From VRUE01 sp963703335 (GTDB taxonomy: Bacteria; Actinomycetota; Thermoleophilia; Solirubrobacterales; 70-9), in assembly GCA_963703335.1 (NCBI GenBank), contig OY969812.1, positions 1,240,001 through 1,304,000 on the forward strand: DNA of 64,000 nt, in the 5' to 3' direction. The translations under genes and the position numbers were made by a program. The notes under the pieces were generated by a model. That model did no database searches and had not been told where the DNA came from. It saw nothing but the letters and a program-made list of their open reading frames with translations. This document shows, piece by piece, positions 51,694-60,100 of the stretch (its first letter is position 1; each line of letters begins with the position of its first letter).

Positions 51694-51967
51694 CGGACCG
51701 TGCGCCCCGTCCTCCGAGACGAAGTCACCGGGCGTGTCCGTCGCGGTTGGCTCGAGCCGGGCTCGCCTGCGGCACCCGCGGCATCCGCTTAAGGCTGCTT
51801 CCTTCCGGATCTGACCTGGTTCGCGTGCCCACGTCGCGCAGGACCCGGCCGTCAACACCTTCCGCGGCGCACTGACCCCGACGGCCAGCCCCTCGGAACG
51901 GGATTCGGCCCCGCTAAGCGGATTTCGGGTGACAGGGCACCGCTGATTCCCCACCTAGCACGGTCCG
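51694..51967 (-). ncRNA. ffs: signal recognition particle RNA, bacterial large type
   Basis: The minus strand has the universal SRP loop CAGGTCAGATCCGGAAGGAA followed by GCAGCC, and GGTGCCGCAGG on the returning strand. Outside it are Alu-domain words of the Bacillus-type scRNA: CTAGGTGGGGAATC...GGTGCCCTGT, GGGGCCGAATCCCGTTCCGAGG and GGTGTTGACGGCCGGGTCCTGCG. The ends pair through CGGACCGTGC (51958-51967) and GCACGGTCCG (51694-51703), giving about 274 nt, well over the roughly 100 nt of small 4.5S RNA. Confidence 0.93.
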
Positions 51968-52001
51968 CGACCATCGTATCCGGCCGCGCCCTCCCCTGAG
52001 T

Positions 52002-53078
52002 TCAGCGGCGGATCAGGCGGCGGCTCTTGACCAGGGTGGCCGTCACCTTGCCGGCGCGGACCTTTTGGCGGACCAGGAGGCGCTTGCGCTTTGCCACTTG
52101 CCTGCGGGCCTTGGGCTTGACCGGCAGCACGACCAATCGTGACTTGCCGCTGCGCACGCGGACGGTGCGCCTGCTCGTCGCCGGGCGGCCCCTTCGCAGC
52201 AGTCCCTGTGCTGTGGTCCGACAGGCGTGGCCGATCTTGCGCGGGCACCTGACGCGGACGAAGAGGCGCTTGCCGCTGCCGTTCAGAACTGCCGTACCGG
52301 GCGTCGCCTCTCGCAGCAGCTCCCCTAGGCGCTGCTCGCTCAGCGCGCCGCCGTCGGCACCTTTCCTTTTGCCCCCGCCTTTGCCTTTGCCACTTGTGCC
52401 GTCGGACGCCCTGAGCACAACGTTGTCGTAGTCGGCGCTGCCGCTAACCAGAACGCTGGTGCCACTCGTGTAGCTGCTCGTAATCTGGATCCGGTAATCG
52501 TGCCCGGCGGTGATGTTTTCGGGATCGATCGAACCACGCGTCACATCAGTCCAGGAGTCAGCGCCGGCCAGCGTCCTTGCGGGAATCAGGATCAGCGCCT
52601 CACCGCCTTCGCTGAGGTCGATCAGGCGCACCGTGTACTCGGCCGAGTTGCCGGCCACCGCGAGCAGTTGATCGACGCTTGCCCGCCGGTCGAGGGCAAG
52701 GCTTACCCCAGTTGCATCTTCTCCATCGACCCCTTCATAGGTGAAGGAGGGGCTTTCCCACGTGCCGGTCGTGGTGCCGCCAACGGCGGTGACCCCGACT
52801 ACGCCCGTATAGGCAGAGCGGATGAAGCCGCCGCCGTCCGCGCCCCCAGAGGCTTGGAAGCTGTTGGTGACGCTCGCGCAGAGCAGCGGCGCCAGGCAGG
52901 TGCCATCGCTGCTAGAAGAAGAGGTCCAGCCTGCCGCATCGCCGGTGAAACCTCGGGCGGCAGCGCTTGGGGGGTATTTGCTGGTCTTCGCGCTCGCGCT
53001 CGCCGCCAGACCAAGACCGAGAATTGCGACTGTGGCCATAACGGTCACAGCGATTCGGCGGGGCAATGAAGAAAGCAT
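52002..53078 (-). CDS. secreted protein with Cys-paired basic C-terminal module
   Basis: 358 residues from the ATG at 53078, which has GAGGAG seven bases upstream; an alternative ATG is at 53099. Signal peptide AVTVMATVAILGLGLAASASA. The middle looks like a carbohydrate-binding-like beta sandwich (TWESPSFTYEGVD...YRIQITSSYTSGTSVLVSGSADYDNVVL). The last 100 residues are basic with two cysteines (VRVRCPRKIGHACRTTAQGLL) and repeated VRVRSGKSRLVVL-type strands, a module common in secreted proteins of this lineage. Function unknown. Confidence 0.8.
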   Translation of the reverse strand: MLSSLPRRIAVTVMATVAILGLGLAASASAKTSKYPPSAAARGFTGDAAGWTSSSSSDGTCLAPLLCASVTNSFQASGGADGGGFIRSAYTGVVGVTAVGGTTTGTWESPSFTYEGVDGEDATGVSLALDRRASVDQLLAVAGNSAEYTVRLIDLSEGGEALILIPARTLAGADSWTDVTRGSIDPENITAGHDYRIQITSSYTSGTSVLVSGSADYDNVVLRASDGTSGKGKGGGKRKGADGGALSEQRLGELLREATPGTAVLNGSGKRLFVRVRCPRKIGHACRTTAQGLLRRGRPATSRRTVRVRSGKSRLVVLPVKPKARRQVAKRKRLLVRQKVRAGKVTATLVKSRRLIRR

Positions 53079-53189
53079 CGGGTTCTCCTCTTCGCTCATC
53101 GTTGCGCCGAATTGGCGCCTACCGAATTCTAGGTACCCAGCCCAATCTCCGCTTGCTCCAGCTGTGGACAAACGTAGGATCGGCGCCAC

Positions 53190-54410
53190 GTGATCGACGT
53201 CGACTCCTCCTCCTTCTTCTTCATCGTTCTGGTCGCGGCGATCGCCGCGACCACCGTCGCCATCGTGCCGAAAGGACTGGCGCCCCCCGTCGTCGTGCTG
53301 GAGCTGATCCTCGGAATCTTGATCGGGCCCGAAGTCCTCAACCTCGCCCAGTCCTCCGACTTCATCGAGTTCTTCTCGAACCTGGGGCTCGGCATGCTCT
53401 TCTACTTCGCCGGCTACGAGATCGACTTCGAACGGATCAAGGGGACGCCGCTGAAACTCGGCACGCTCGGCTGGGCCCTCTCGGTCGCGCTTGCCTACGG
53501 CATCGGGGGCATCCTCGCCGCGGCCGGGATCGTCGTCTCCTTTCTCTACACCGGCTCCGCCCTGGCGACGACGGCGATCGGCACGCTGATCCCGATCCTG
53601 AAAGACAACGGCAGCCTGAAAACGCGCTTCGGCACCTTTCTCATGGCGGCCGGAGGGGCCGGCGAGTTCGGCCCGATCCTGCTCGTCACGCTCGTCCTCA
53701 CCACCGCCAGCCCGCTGCACGAGGCGGCGATCCTGGTTGCCTTCGTATTCCTCGCCCTCGGCGTCGCGCTCGCCTCGGTGCGCCTCGCCTGGCGCGGCTG
53801 GCCCGCCTTCGAAAAAACCTTCGAGGCGAGCAGCCAACTCGCCGTGAGGATCACCGTCGTCCTCGTCTTCGGCCTGGTGCTGCTGGCCAGCCAGCTCGGC
53901 CTCGACGTCCTGCTCGGCGGCTTCGTCGCCGGCATGATCACCCGCGCCGCCCTGCGTGGGCACGAGCTGCAGATCTTCGAGTCGAAGCTGACCGCGGTCG
54001 GCTTCGGCTTCTTCGTCCCCTTCTTCTTCATCACCAGCGGCCTCGAGTTCGATCTGGGCGCTCTCGGCTCGGCGGAAGCGATCGCGAAGATGGTCCTCTT
54101 CCTCGCCCTCTTCCTCGTCGTCCGCGGCACCCCCGCCCTGCTGCTCTATCGCAAAGTTCTCAGCGCTACCGAGCGCCGAGCGCTCGCCTTCTTCAGCGCC
54201 ACCGAGCTGCCCCTGGTGGTGGCGATCACGACGATCGCCGTCGACGCCGGCAAGATGCGCAGCTCCACCTCAGCCGGCCTGGTCGGCGCCGCAATGCTCT
54301 CGACTCTGATCTTCCCCTTCGTAGGCATGGCGCTACAGAAGCGAGCGATGGCGGAGCAAGACGAAGAGCCTCCCCCGGGCGACACCGTCGAGGCTCCAGC
54401 CCCCGCCTGA
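53190..54410 (+). CDS. Kef-type CPA2 monovalent cation/H+ antiporter
   Basis: 406 residues, about twelve helices. LILGILIGPEVLNL, LGLGMLFYFAGYEIDFERI and ALATTAIGTLIPILKDNG are typical of the KefB/CPA2 transport domain. No TrkA-N nucleotide-binding domain follows; the C-terminus is a short acidic tail. It probably exchanges K+ or Na+ for H+. The GTG start begins MIDVDSSSFFF. It is the last chromosomal gene before the tRNA-Val-associated island. Confidence 0.88.
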   Translation: MIDVDSSSFFFIVLVAAIAATTVAIVPKGLAPPVVVLELILGILIGPEVLNLAQSSDFIEFFSNLGLGMLFYFAGYEIDFERIKGTPLKLGTLGWALSVALAYGIGGILAAAGIVVSFLYTGSALATTAIGTLIPILKDNGSLKTRFGTFLMAAGGAGEFGPILLVTLVLTTASPLHEAAILVAFVFLALGVALASVRLAWRGWPAFEKTFEASSQLAVRITVVLVFGLVLLASQLGLDVLLGGFVAGMITRAALRGHELQIFESKLTAVGFGFFVPFFFITSGLEFDLGALGSAEAIAKMVLFLALFLVVRGTPALLLYRKVLSATERRALAFFSATELPLVVAITTIAVDAGKMRSSTSAGLVGAAMLSTLIFPFVGMALQKRAMAEQDEEPPPGDTVEAPAPA

Positions 54411-54447
54411 CCCACCCCCGCGTCCCGCCTATGATTCAACCTCTCCC

Positions 54448-54519
54448 GGGCGCGTAGCTCAGCGGGAGAGCGCTCGCCTCACACGCGAGAGGTCGCTGGT
54501 TCGAACCCAGCCGCGCCCA
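54448..54519 (+). tRNA. tRNA-Val (anticodon CAC)
   Basis: GGGCGCG/CGCGCCC acceptor stem, D arm GCTCAGCGGGAGAGC, anticodon stem CTCGC/GCGAG around CTCACAC (anticodon CAC, reads GUG), T arm GCTGG-TTCGAAC-CCAGC, discriminator A. CCA is not encoded. The 3' 44 bases recur at 56570 and 63755, so this gene is an integration target. Confidence 0.95.
54475..54518 (+). repeat. attachment-site repeat, copy 1 (inside tRNA-Val)
   Basis: The 44 bases starting CGCCTCACACGCGAGAGGTC and ending CCAGCCGCGCCC, from the anticodon stem to the acceptor 3' strand. Two identical copies stand downstream at 56570 and 63755, the usual footprint of tRNA-targeted integration. Confidence 0.85.
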
Positions 54520-54553
54520 TCGGTTGAATCCCTGCAATCGCGGGGGGAGTCCC

Positions 54554-54904
54554 CTACGAGTCGTGGCGATGCATGCGTCGATGAGCCATGAGGTAGACGG
54601 ATTCGGCAGCGGACCCCGGCGGGTGGTGTCGGACGCCGAACGCGAGATGGTCGAGATAGAGGCGCCCATCTTTGTTCTTTGCGAGGCGATACACGAGCCC
54701 AAGCGGGCCTCCGGGAGGCGGGATGTAGACCTTCACGCAGCCGGGGAGGCTGGTGCCGTCCCTCGCATCCTCGTCGCAGGCGAATAGGGCATCCACGGCC
54801 TGTCCCTCGCGCTCCAGGCGAGAGCGGGTTTCTTCGCCGATGCGACGGGCGCTCTTGCCCGCTTTGCGGAGATCGTCCTGCCATGCCAGCTCGTCGAAGG
54901 CCAC
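54554..54904 (-). CDS. island protein, 116 aa, unknown
   Basis: Begins MAFDELAWQDDLRKAGKSAR (basic helix) and continues with a beta-rich part (VKVYIPPPGGPLGLVYRLAKNKDGRLYLDHLAFGVRHHPP). The size and layout would suit a RelE-like toxin, but I cannot show it. It is the last gene of a minus-strand group running from 56332. It starts 31 bases downstream of the 70-residue gene, whose C-terminus has the same kind of ending as the gene before it. Confidence 0.6.
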   Translation of the reverse strand: MAFDELAWQDDLRKAGKSARRIGEETRSRLEREGQAVDALFACDEDARDGTSLPGCVKVYIPPPGGPLGLVYRLAKNKDGRLYLDHLAFGVRHHPPGSAAESVYLMAHRRMHRHDS

Positions 54905-54935
54905 TGGCGCAAAGCCCCGCTTTGAGGGCCACGGC

Positions 54936-55148
54936 TCAGCCCTCGCCGTCGGGGGGCTTTACCGCCCCGTAGGCAGCCTCGAACTCGGCCAGCGTTGCGG
55001 GCTCGTGGCCCAGGCGGTCCATGATCGCCTGGGCGGAGGTATCGGGGGCCACGAGAAGACGGCCGTCTGAGCGGGCCTCCTCTACAACGTAGGGACCCTC
55101 GTAGTCGCCGCTGAGCTTGACGTGAGGCTGCTCCACAGAGGAAATCAT
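54936..55148 (-). CDS. island protein, 70 aa, unknown (antitoxin-sized)
   Basis: MISSVEQPHVKLSGDYEGPYVVEE... ending LAEFEAAYGAVKPPDGEG. The end resembles the last residues of the next gene upstream (EEFDRHFGDLPTDGEG), so the two may be distant paralogues. Small acidic protein, 31 bases before the 116-residue gene; a toxin-antitoxin arrangement is possible but untested. Confidence 0.55.
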   Translation of the reverse strand: MISSVEQPHVKLSGDYEGPYVVEEARSDGRLLVAPDTSAQAIMDRLGHEPATLAEFEAAYGAVKPPDGEG

Positions 55149-55163
55149 GACAAAGAGAGCGGC

Positions 55164-55475
55164 CTATCCCTCGCCATCGGTCGGCAAGTCGCCGAAATGC
55201 CGGTCGAACTCCTCCTGCGACATGCGCTTCCCGCCCGCTCGCTTGAGAATCACGTCCAAGGTGATCTCTTCCGCCGGCTGAGGTCGAGCTGAGGGCTGCT
55301 CGCCAATCAAGGTGGCAAGGTGGCGACATCTTTTGTCTGCGGAGCGGACATGCGGGCATAGTAGCCATCTCCGACGACGACCGGAAAGCCTGAGCACCAG
55401 TGCCAGTAGACCGAGAATCGACCGCAAACAGCGGCAACCTGACCTCCAGAGCAACGGCGGCGTGAGGTGCGACAT
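55164..55475 (-). CDS. small island protein, true start uncertain
   Basis: The open frame is 103 residues, but its first third overlaps the repeat at 55377-55492 and reads as low-complexity Leu/Arg sequence, so the real gene is probably shorter. The credible part is LIGEQPSARPQPAEEITLDVILKRAGGKRMSQEEFDRHFGDLPTDGEG, which starts after position 55340. The acidic tail resembles that of the 70-residue protein downstream. Family not recognised. Confidence 0.45.
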   Translation of the reverse strand: MSHLTPPLLWRSGCRCLRSILGLLALVLRLSGRRRRWLLCPHVRSADKRCRHLATLIGEQPSARPQPAEEITLDVILKRAGGKRMSQEEFDRHFGDLPTDGEG

Positions 55476-55492
55476 TCCGCTTGTGAATGCGG
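55377..55492. repeat. island leader repeat, copy A
   Basis: About 115 bases closely similar to 56422-56537. Both contain GCACCAGTGCC, the hairpin CCGC-AAACW-GCGG and the palindrome CATTC-CGCTTGK-GAATG. In each case it lies about 100 bases upstream of a minus-strand gene, so it may be a promoter/leader or a structured RNA. Confidence 0.7.
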
Positions 55493-55519
55493 CTAGAGCA
55501 CCCCTTCAATTGCCTTGCT

Positions 55520-56332
55520 CTATCGGTAGATCGCGATAGCGCTCACTACAGCCGCCGGGGCCGTGACTGGCTCGCCGATGAGCTCCTTGGCATCGCCGGT
55601 GGTCAATCCCTCCTCGATCTCCTCCCTATTGGGAAGGTTCCGTACGGCGGGAATTACATCGATGATCGAAAACTGCTCGCCATCCCCAAGCTTGCGATCA
55701 AGCGTGCAATACAAGCGTGCCTCGGTTTCGAGTTCATCAACGCCAATTCGCAAGCTCTCAGGTCGGATCTGAGCGACGAACCTAAAGCCGGGTGCCCCCG
55801 CAGGCTCCGCAATGACCGGCACCGACTGCATCAGCTCCCCGATCGCAAGAATGCTCTGTATACCTTGCATTGTCTCGCTGTCGAACGTCTCTCCCCCTCC
55901 GACAACCTCCATTAGCTGGGTCATCGCTGGAAGCTGCGTCGCAATAAGCAAGAACTTGATTAGGGGAGGTACCTCTAGACGACACTCGACCTCTAGAACC
56001 TCTCCACGGCTGAGCTGCTCCCAGATTCCCTCGTCCATGGACTCCAGCCATTGGACGCTGTCCGTGCCTTCAAGTAGCTGAGCCAATCGATTGAACGCAC
56101 TCTCCGCGGTCTGTCTTACCAATCGCTCGCTGGCCTCCTGGTCGGCTCCCTCCCTGCCTGCACCCACCGATACTGGACCCGCTCCAACGGTTCCGCCGAC
56201 CCCATGTTCAGCTCGTGATTTGCTGGTGAGTGCCTCCGAGTCATAAAGGCCACCCTCCACCTGACCGAGGAACTCATCAGTAAGCGCTGAGTCAAGGTAG
56301 AGAAATCGTCGTAGCCTGATTTTCTGGTTCAC
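55520..56332 (-). CDS. DUF6414-like island protein
   Basis: 270 residues, no membrane segment. The opening (RLRRFLYLDSALTDEFLGQVEGGLYDSEAL) recalls proteins I associate with DUF6414, whose function is not known; this recall is not certain. A central helical stretch (FNRLAQLLEGTDSVQWLESMDEGIWEQLSRG) and a beta-rich half (VLEVECRLEVPPLIKFLL, PGFRFVAQIRPESLRIGVDE, QFSIIDVIPAVRNLPNREE) follow. First gene of the minus-strand group in the first tRNA-Val element. Codon use is less GC-rich than in the chromosome. A defence or stress role is a guess. Confidence 0.7.
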   Translation of the reverse strand: MNQKIRLRRFLYLDSALTDEFLGQVEGGLYDSEALTSKSRAEHGVGGTVGAGPVSVGAGREGADQEASERLVRQTAESAFNRLAQLLEGTDSVQWLESMDEGIWEQLSRGEVLEVECRLEVPPLIKFLLIATQLPAMTQLMEVVGGGETFDSETMQGIQSILAIGELMQSVPVIAEPAGAPGFRFVAQIRPESLRIGVDELETEARLYCTLDRKLGDGEQFSIIDVIPAVRNLPNREEIEEGLTTGDAKELIGEPVTAPAAVVSAIAIYR

Positions 56333-56421
56333 GCGGATACGCTGCCTTCGGATCGATCTTGGCGAGAAGCTGACTGCTGTCTAGATCAGGCCAAGGTGCT
56401 TGACAGGAACGCGACAGTTTA

Positions 56422-56537
56422 TCGCCGGTGGCCTGGGCACCAGTGCCCAGGCCGGGCACTATCAACCGCAAACTGCGGCAATCAGACGGCTCAGAAGAAC
56501 GGCGGCGGCAGATGCGTCATTCCGCTTGGGAATGAGG
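56422..56537. repeat. island leader repeat, copy B
   Basis: Partner of 55377-55492 with the same two small stem-loops. It starts 90 bases upstream of the DUF6414-like gene and ends 33 bases before attachment-site copy 2. A perfect GCCTGGGCAC/GTGCCCAGGC hairpin stands at its left end. Confidence 0.7.
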
Positions 56538-56569
56538 GTTCCCGCCCACTTTTCGGCTCCTCAACAGTG

Positions 56570-56613
56570 CGCCTCACACGCGAGAGGTCGCTGGTTCGAA
56601 CCCAGCCGCGCCC
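56570..56613 (+). repeat. attachment-site repeat, copy 2
   Basis: Identical to bases 54475-54518 of tRNA-Val (44 of 44); the flanking bases differ on both sides. It is a partial tRNA (from the anticodon loop on) and not a functional gene. It separates the two elements of the island. Confidence 0.85.
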
Positions 56614-56674
56614 CATGGAAATCCCCACCAGCGATTCACCGCTGATCCGCAATGCGAGAGTTGAATCGCCAGTG

Positions 56675-56697
56675 GGCCAATTCATTGACCAAATCAC
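56675..56697 (+). repeat. sub-terminal 23-bp motif, copy 1
   Basis: GGCCAATTCATTGACCAAAT followed by CAC. It matches 63611-63633 at 20 of 23 positions. It lies 61 bases inside the left end of the second element; the other copy lies 121 bases inside the right end. Such paired sites could bind the recombinase or a directionality factor. Confidence 0.5.
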
Positions 56698-56730
56698 TAA
56701 CGGCGCAGCTTCGCTCGGACCGTTAGCGAC

Positions 56731-57168
56731 CTACGACGAATGGACGCTTGGCTCTTCGAAGGAAATCTCGATTAGGGCTGCGTCCTTGCCTTCGTGGGTC
56801 AAATACTGATGACCACTTCCTCGATCAAGCAACGCGGTAAGAAGTGTCGCCGAGGTCCGCCAATTTTCAGCGTCTTGACTCCAGGCAAACTCTGCCCCCT
56901 CGGTCACGTCGGCAAGTTGCTTCAGAGCGACATCGGGCTGCTCGTCTACGCGCTGGAGTTTCAATAGTGATACTGCCTCTAGATGAACGCCACTCGCGAC
57001 CGTCAGTTCGATGCATGCGTCACTATGCTCAGCCAGGTCCATAAAGACACCCGCCAGCCAGTCTACGGCCTCTCGGGATAGAACCTTCATGATGATCGTC
57101 GGGCCGTATGCACCTTGATAGAAGGCACCTTCGATCAACCGCTCTCCGTTGCCATGAGTTCCGATCAC
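56731..57168 (-). CDS. likely immunity protein for the Rhs toxin
   Basis: 145 residues, soluble, acidic, no known family that I recognise. It contains alternating helices and strands (IIMKVLSREAVDWLAGVFMDLAEHSDACIELTVASG, VALKQLADVTEGAEFAWSQ). It begins 13 bases downstream of the Rhs stop, the position immunity genes take in polymorphic toxin systems. Function is inferred from position only. Confidence 0.65.
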   Translation of the reverse strand: MIGTHGNGERLIEGAFYQGAYGPTIIMKVLSREAVDWLAGVFMDLAEHSDACIELTVASGVHLEAVSLLKLQRVDEQPDVALKQLADVTEGAEFAWSQDAENWRTSATLLTALLDRGSGHQYLTHEGKDAALIEISFEEPSVHSS

Positions 57169-57181
57169 GAATTACCTAGCC

Positions 57182-60100
57182 TCAGCGTCTTTGCCAAGGT
57201 GAATTCCAATGGTCCCAGGGATTGTAGTCCCAGTGAGGATCGTGGTGTCGATCACGTGGATGCCAATGCCACTCTCCCCCCTCGGGATCCCAGTAACTTT
57301 CACCCGCACGTTCTCCACTTCTGGGGCCCTTTTCCCACGTATCAGGGTCATATCCGGGCGGCTCTGGTTCACATCCCTTTTCCTTTCTGCCCCCCTTCGA
57401 CTGGGATTCCGAAAGCCTGTTCGACAGGGTCGGATCAATCACGTCATCTTCAGACGTCTTCTCCGGAAAGAGGAGTGAACCTGCGATAGCTGCGCCGGCA
57501 GCGGCAGCGCCGCAAGCCTCGCCTACAACCGGGACGGGGATCGTAATCACGCAGGGGACAGGAAGAGCGATGGAGATTTCACCGCTGGGGTCGGTCAGGT
57601 TCAGGGGATCGTCGGAGGCGTAGGCATACGGCTCGCGAGTAAGCCCTTCCAGAGGGTCACGCGTGAGGAACTGACCGGTTGCGGGGTCGTAGAATCGCGC
57701 TCTTAGGTACTGCAGGCCGCTCGCGGAGTCGGTGTACTGGCCCGCAAATCCCATCGGCGTGCTTTCGGCACCGCTCGTCCCGATGAGACTTCCATACGGT
57801 CCGTAGCTGAAGGTGCCGGTGACTTCCCCACCGGCATCGGTGAGCAATCGCGTGGTGCCGAGCTGATCGGAGTGCAGGTAGATGGGCGCTTCTTCTGAGG
57901 AGACCTGCTCAATCGGCTGGTCGTTGGGCCCGTAGATATAGCTGCGCTGCCCGTCGCTGAGGAGCAAGGGGAGGGCTGCTCCGGCGCTCCAGGTCAGATG
58001 CTCGGTTGTAGCTCCGTTGGTTCGAGCGGAGATAAGGCCAGCGCCGTCATAGGCAAAGTTCTCGTTGACGCCCGCCACTTCTCCTTCTTCAGGCTGTTCG
58101 ATAGCGGTCAGGCTTCCGGCTTGGTCGTATTTGTATGTGGTCGCAGGTCCTGCTTCGGAGATTGCTTTCGTGCGCTCGCCGAGTTTGTCGTAGGCGTAGC
58201 TAACGCTGGTCCCGGCTTCCAACTGGCTGGCGGCGTCGTAGGTATTTGTCGAGCCGAGCCCTTTGATGAGGTTGTCGGCGGGGTCATATTCGAAGCTCGC
58301 TTCGCCGGCGCTCGTCAGGCGATCATCTTTGTCGTAGGCGTAAGAGATTTCTTCTGGGCCAGGCAAGCCCTGGACGGCTTCTTCTTCGACTTGGCCAATT
58401 TTGCTCCGCGAATAGGAGATGGAGGCGAGTGCTTCCGCCCCGCTGCCGAAGCTGGCTCCGCTCATGCGATCGGCTCGGTCGTAGGCGTATTCGTCGACGT
58501 TGCCGCTCGCAGCCGGAAAGCCGATCGCTTCCAGGTTGGAGTCTGCGTCGTAGGCGAAGCTCGTCGTCCCGCCCAACCAATCGGTGACGCTTTCCAGCCT
58601 CCCTGCGGCATCGAAGGCGCGAGCCACCGATTTGCCGTTGGGGTAGATCAGTCCCGTCAGCTGTTCGGCCAGGTCGTAGCCATACCCGACGACATCGCCA
58701 TGACCGTTCTCAGCTTCAGTCAGCCGGCCGAGTTGGTCATAGCCGAAGGTCGATTCGCCGGTCCCGTCGATCATGCTCACGAGGTTGCCGTCGGCGTCGT
58801 ATTCATAGCTCTCGTCCGGTGTCGCTTCTTCTGAGTAGTCGACGTCAACCAGGCGATCCGCGGCGTCGTAGGCGTAGGTAGTTTTGCGTTCGGCGGCGTC
58901 AATCACGGCTTTGAGGTTTCCTCCCGCGTCGAATTCCTGAATCGTTTTGCGGCTCAGCGGATCAATGATTTCGACTGGCTGCTCAAGCACGTTGCGGACA
59001 TAGGTCGTCGTGTGGTTGTTGCCGTCCGTCTGGCTCGTCACGTGGCCAGCGCCGTCATATTCGGTTTTGAGAGTCGCGCCGCTTGGCTTTTCGACTTTGA
59101 TCGGCTTGTCATCGGCGTTGTAGGCGAATTTGGTGGTGTGTCCGTTGGCATCAGTTGTGCCCGAGAGATTGCTGTTGCCGTCGTAGCTGTATTCGGTGGA
59201 GTGACCCAGGGGATCCGTCACTTTCAGCGGCCGGCCCAACGGATCGCGTTCGACGCTCGTCTCGTATTCGGATGGTTCGGCGCCTTCAAGATTCCCTCGA
59301 GGGCTGACGGTCGAGATGAGACGCGAGTCTCCGTCGTATTCGCTGGTCTGGATGTTCCCCAGCGGATCCGTTTCAGCGATCAGGTTGCCTAGGCTGTCGT
59401 AGGCGTAGGCCCAAGTCATTTCGAGCGGATCGGTGAGGCTTTCGAGTTCGCCGTATTCGTTGTAGTCGAGGCTGTAGGTCTGAGTTGCTTCTTCCGGCGC
59501 AGGCCGGGAGGTCGCTTCCGGATTGCCGTTACCGTCGCGGGTGATCGTCGTGGTCTCACCGCGCGGCGTCGTCATCGAGACGACGTCGTGGGTGCCGTTG
59601 TAGGTCCATTTGGTTTCATCGCCTGCCGCGTCTTTTTCGCTCGTGCGGTTTCCTTCGCCGTCATAGCCATAGGTGGTCATGTGGCCGTTGCCGTCGGTTT
59701 CACGGATCAGCTGGCCGGCGGAGTCATAGGAGAAGGTTTCCGTCGTCGCGCTTGCCGTGCCATAGCCGTGCGTGATCGAGTAGGGCTGGTTCTTGCTCGT
59801 AAACCACTCGTTAGTGACAGCGCCAGTGGCTTTGTTGGTGATCTTCGTGTGGAAGCCTTCGTATACAAAGGCCAGCGTGTGGCCTCCTGGGTCGGTCTGC
59901 GATTTGACGCGACTGGAGGCGTCGTATTCGTTCACGGTTTTGCCTTCACGCCCGTCGGTCATCGTTGTCAGGCGGTGGCTGGCGTCGTATTTGAATTTCC
60001 AGCGCGGGCTCGCTTGGCCCGGCAGCGTAACGCTGGCGAGGTTGCCGCTTTCGTAGGCGTATTTCACGATGTGACCCATCGGGTCTTTCGCGATTTCGAC

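Larger units (their letters stand above)
56333..56730. other. 398-base intergenic junction between the two tRNA-Val elements
   Basis: Contains no credible gene. It holds leader repeat copy B (56422-56537) with a nearby perfect hairpin GCCTGGGCAC-CA-GTGCCCAGGC, attachment repeat copy 2 (56570-56613), the 23-base sub-terminal motif at 56675, and a CTAACGG...CCGTTAG inverted repeat. It is the junction of two integrated elements. Confidence 0.7.

Noticed and set aside
55393..55475. N-terminal 28 codons of the 103-codon island frame
   Set aside because: This part is the translation of leader repeat copy A and is Leu/Arg-rich, so it is probably not protein.
56570..56613. Second tRNA-Val gene
   Set aside because: Only the 3' part is present; no acceptor 5' strand or D arm precedes it. 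The same holds for 63755-63798.
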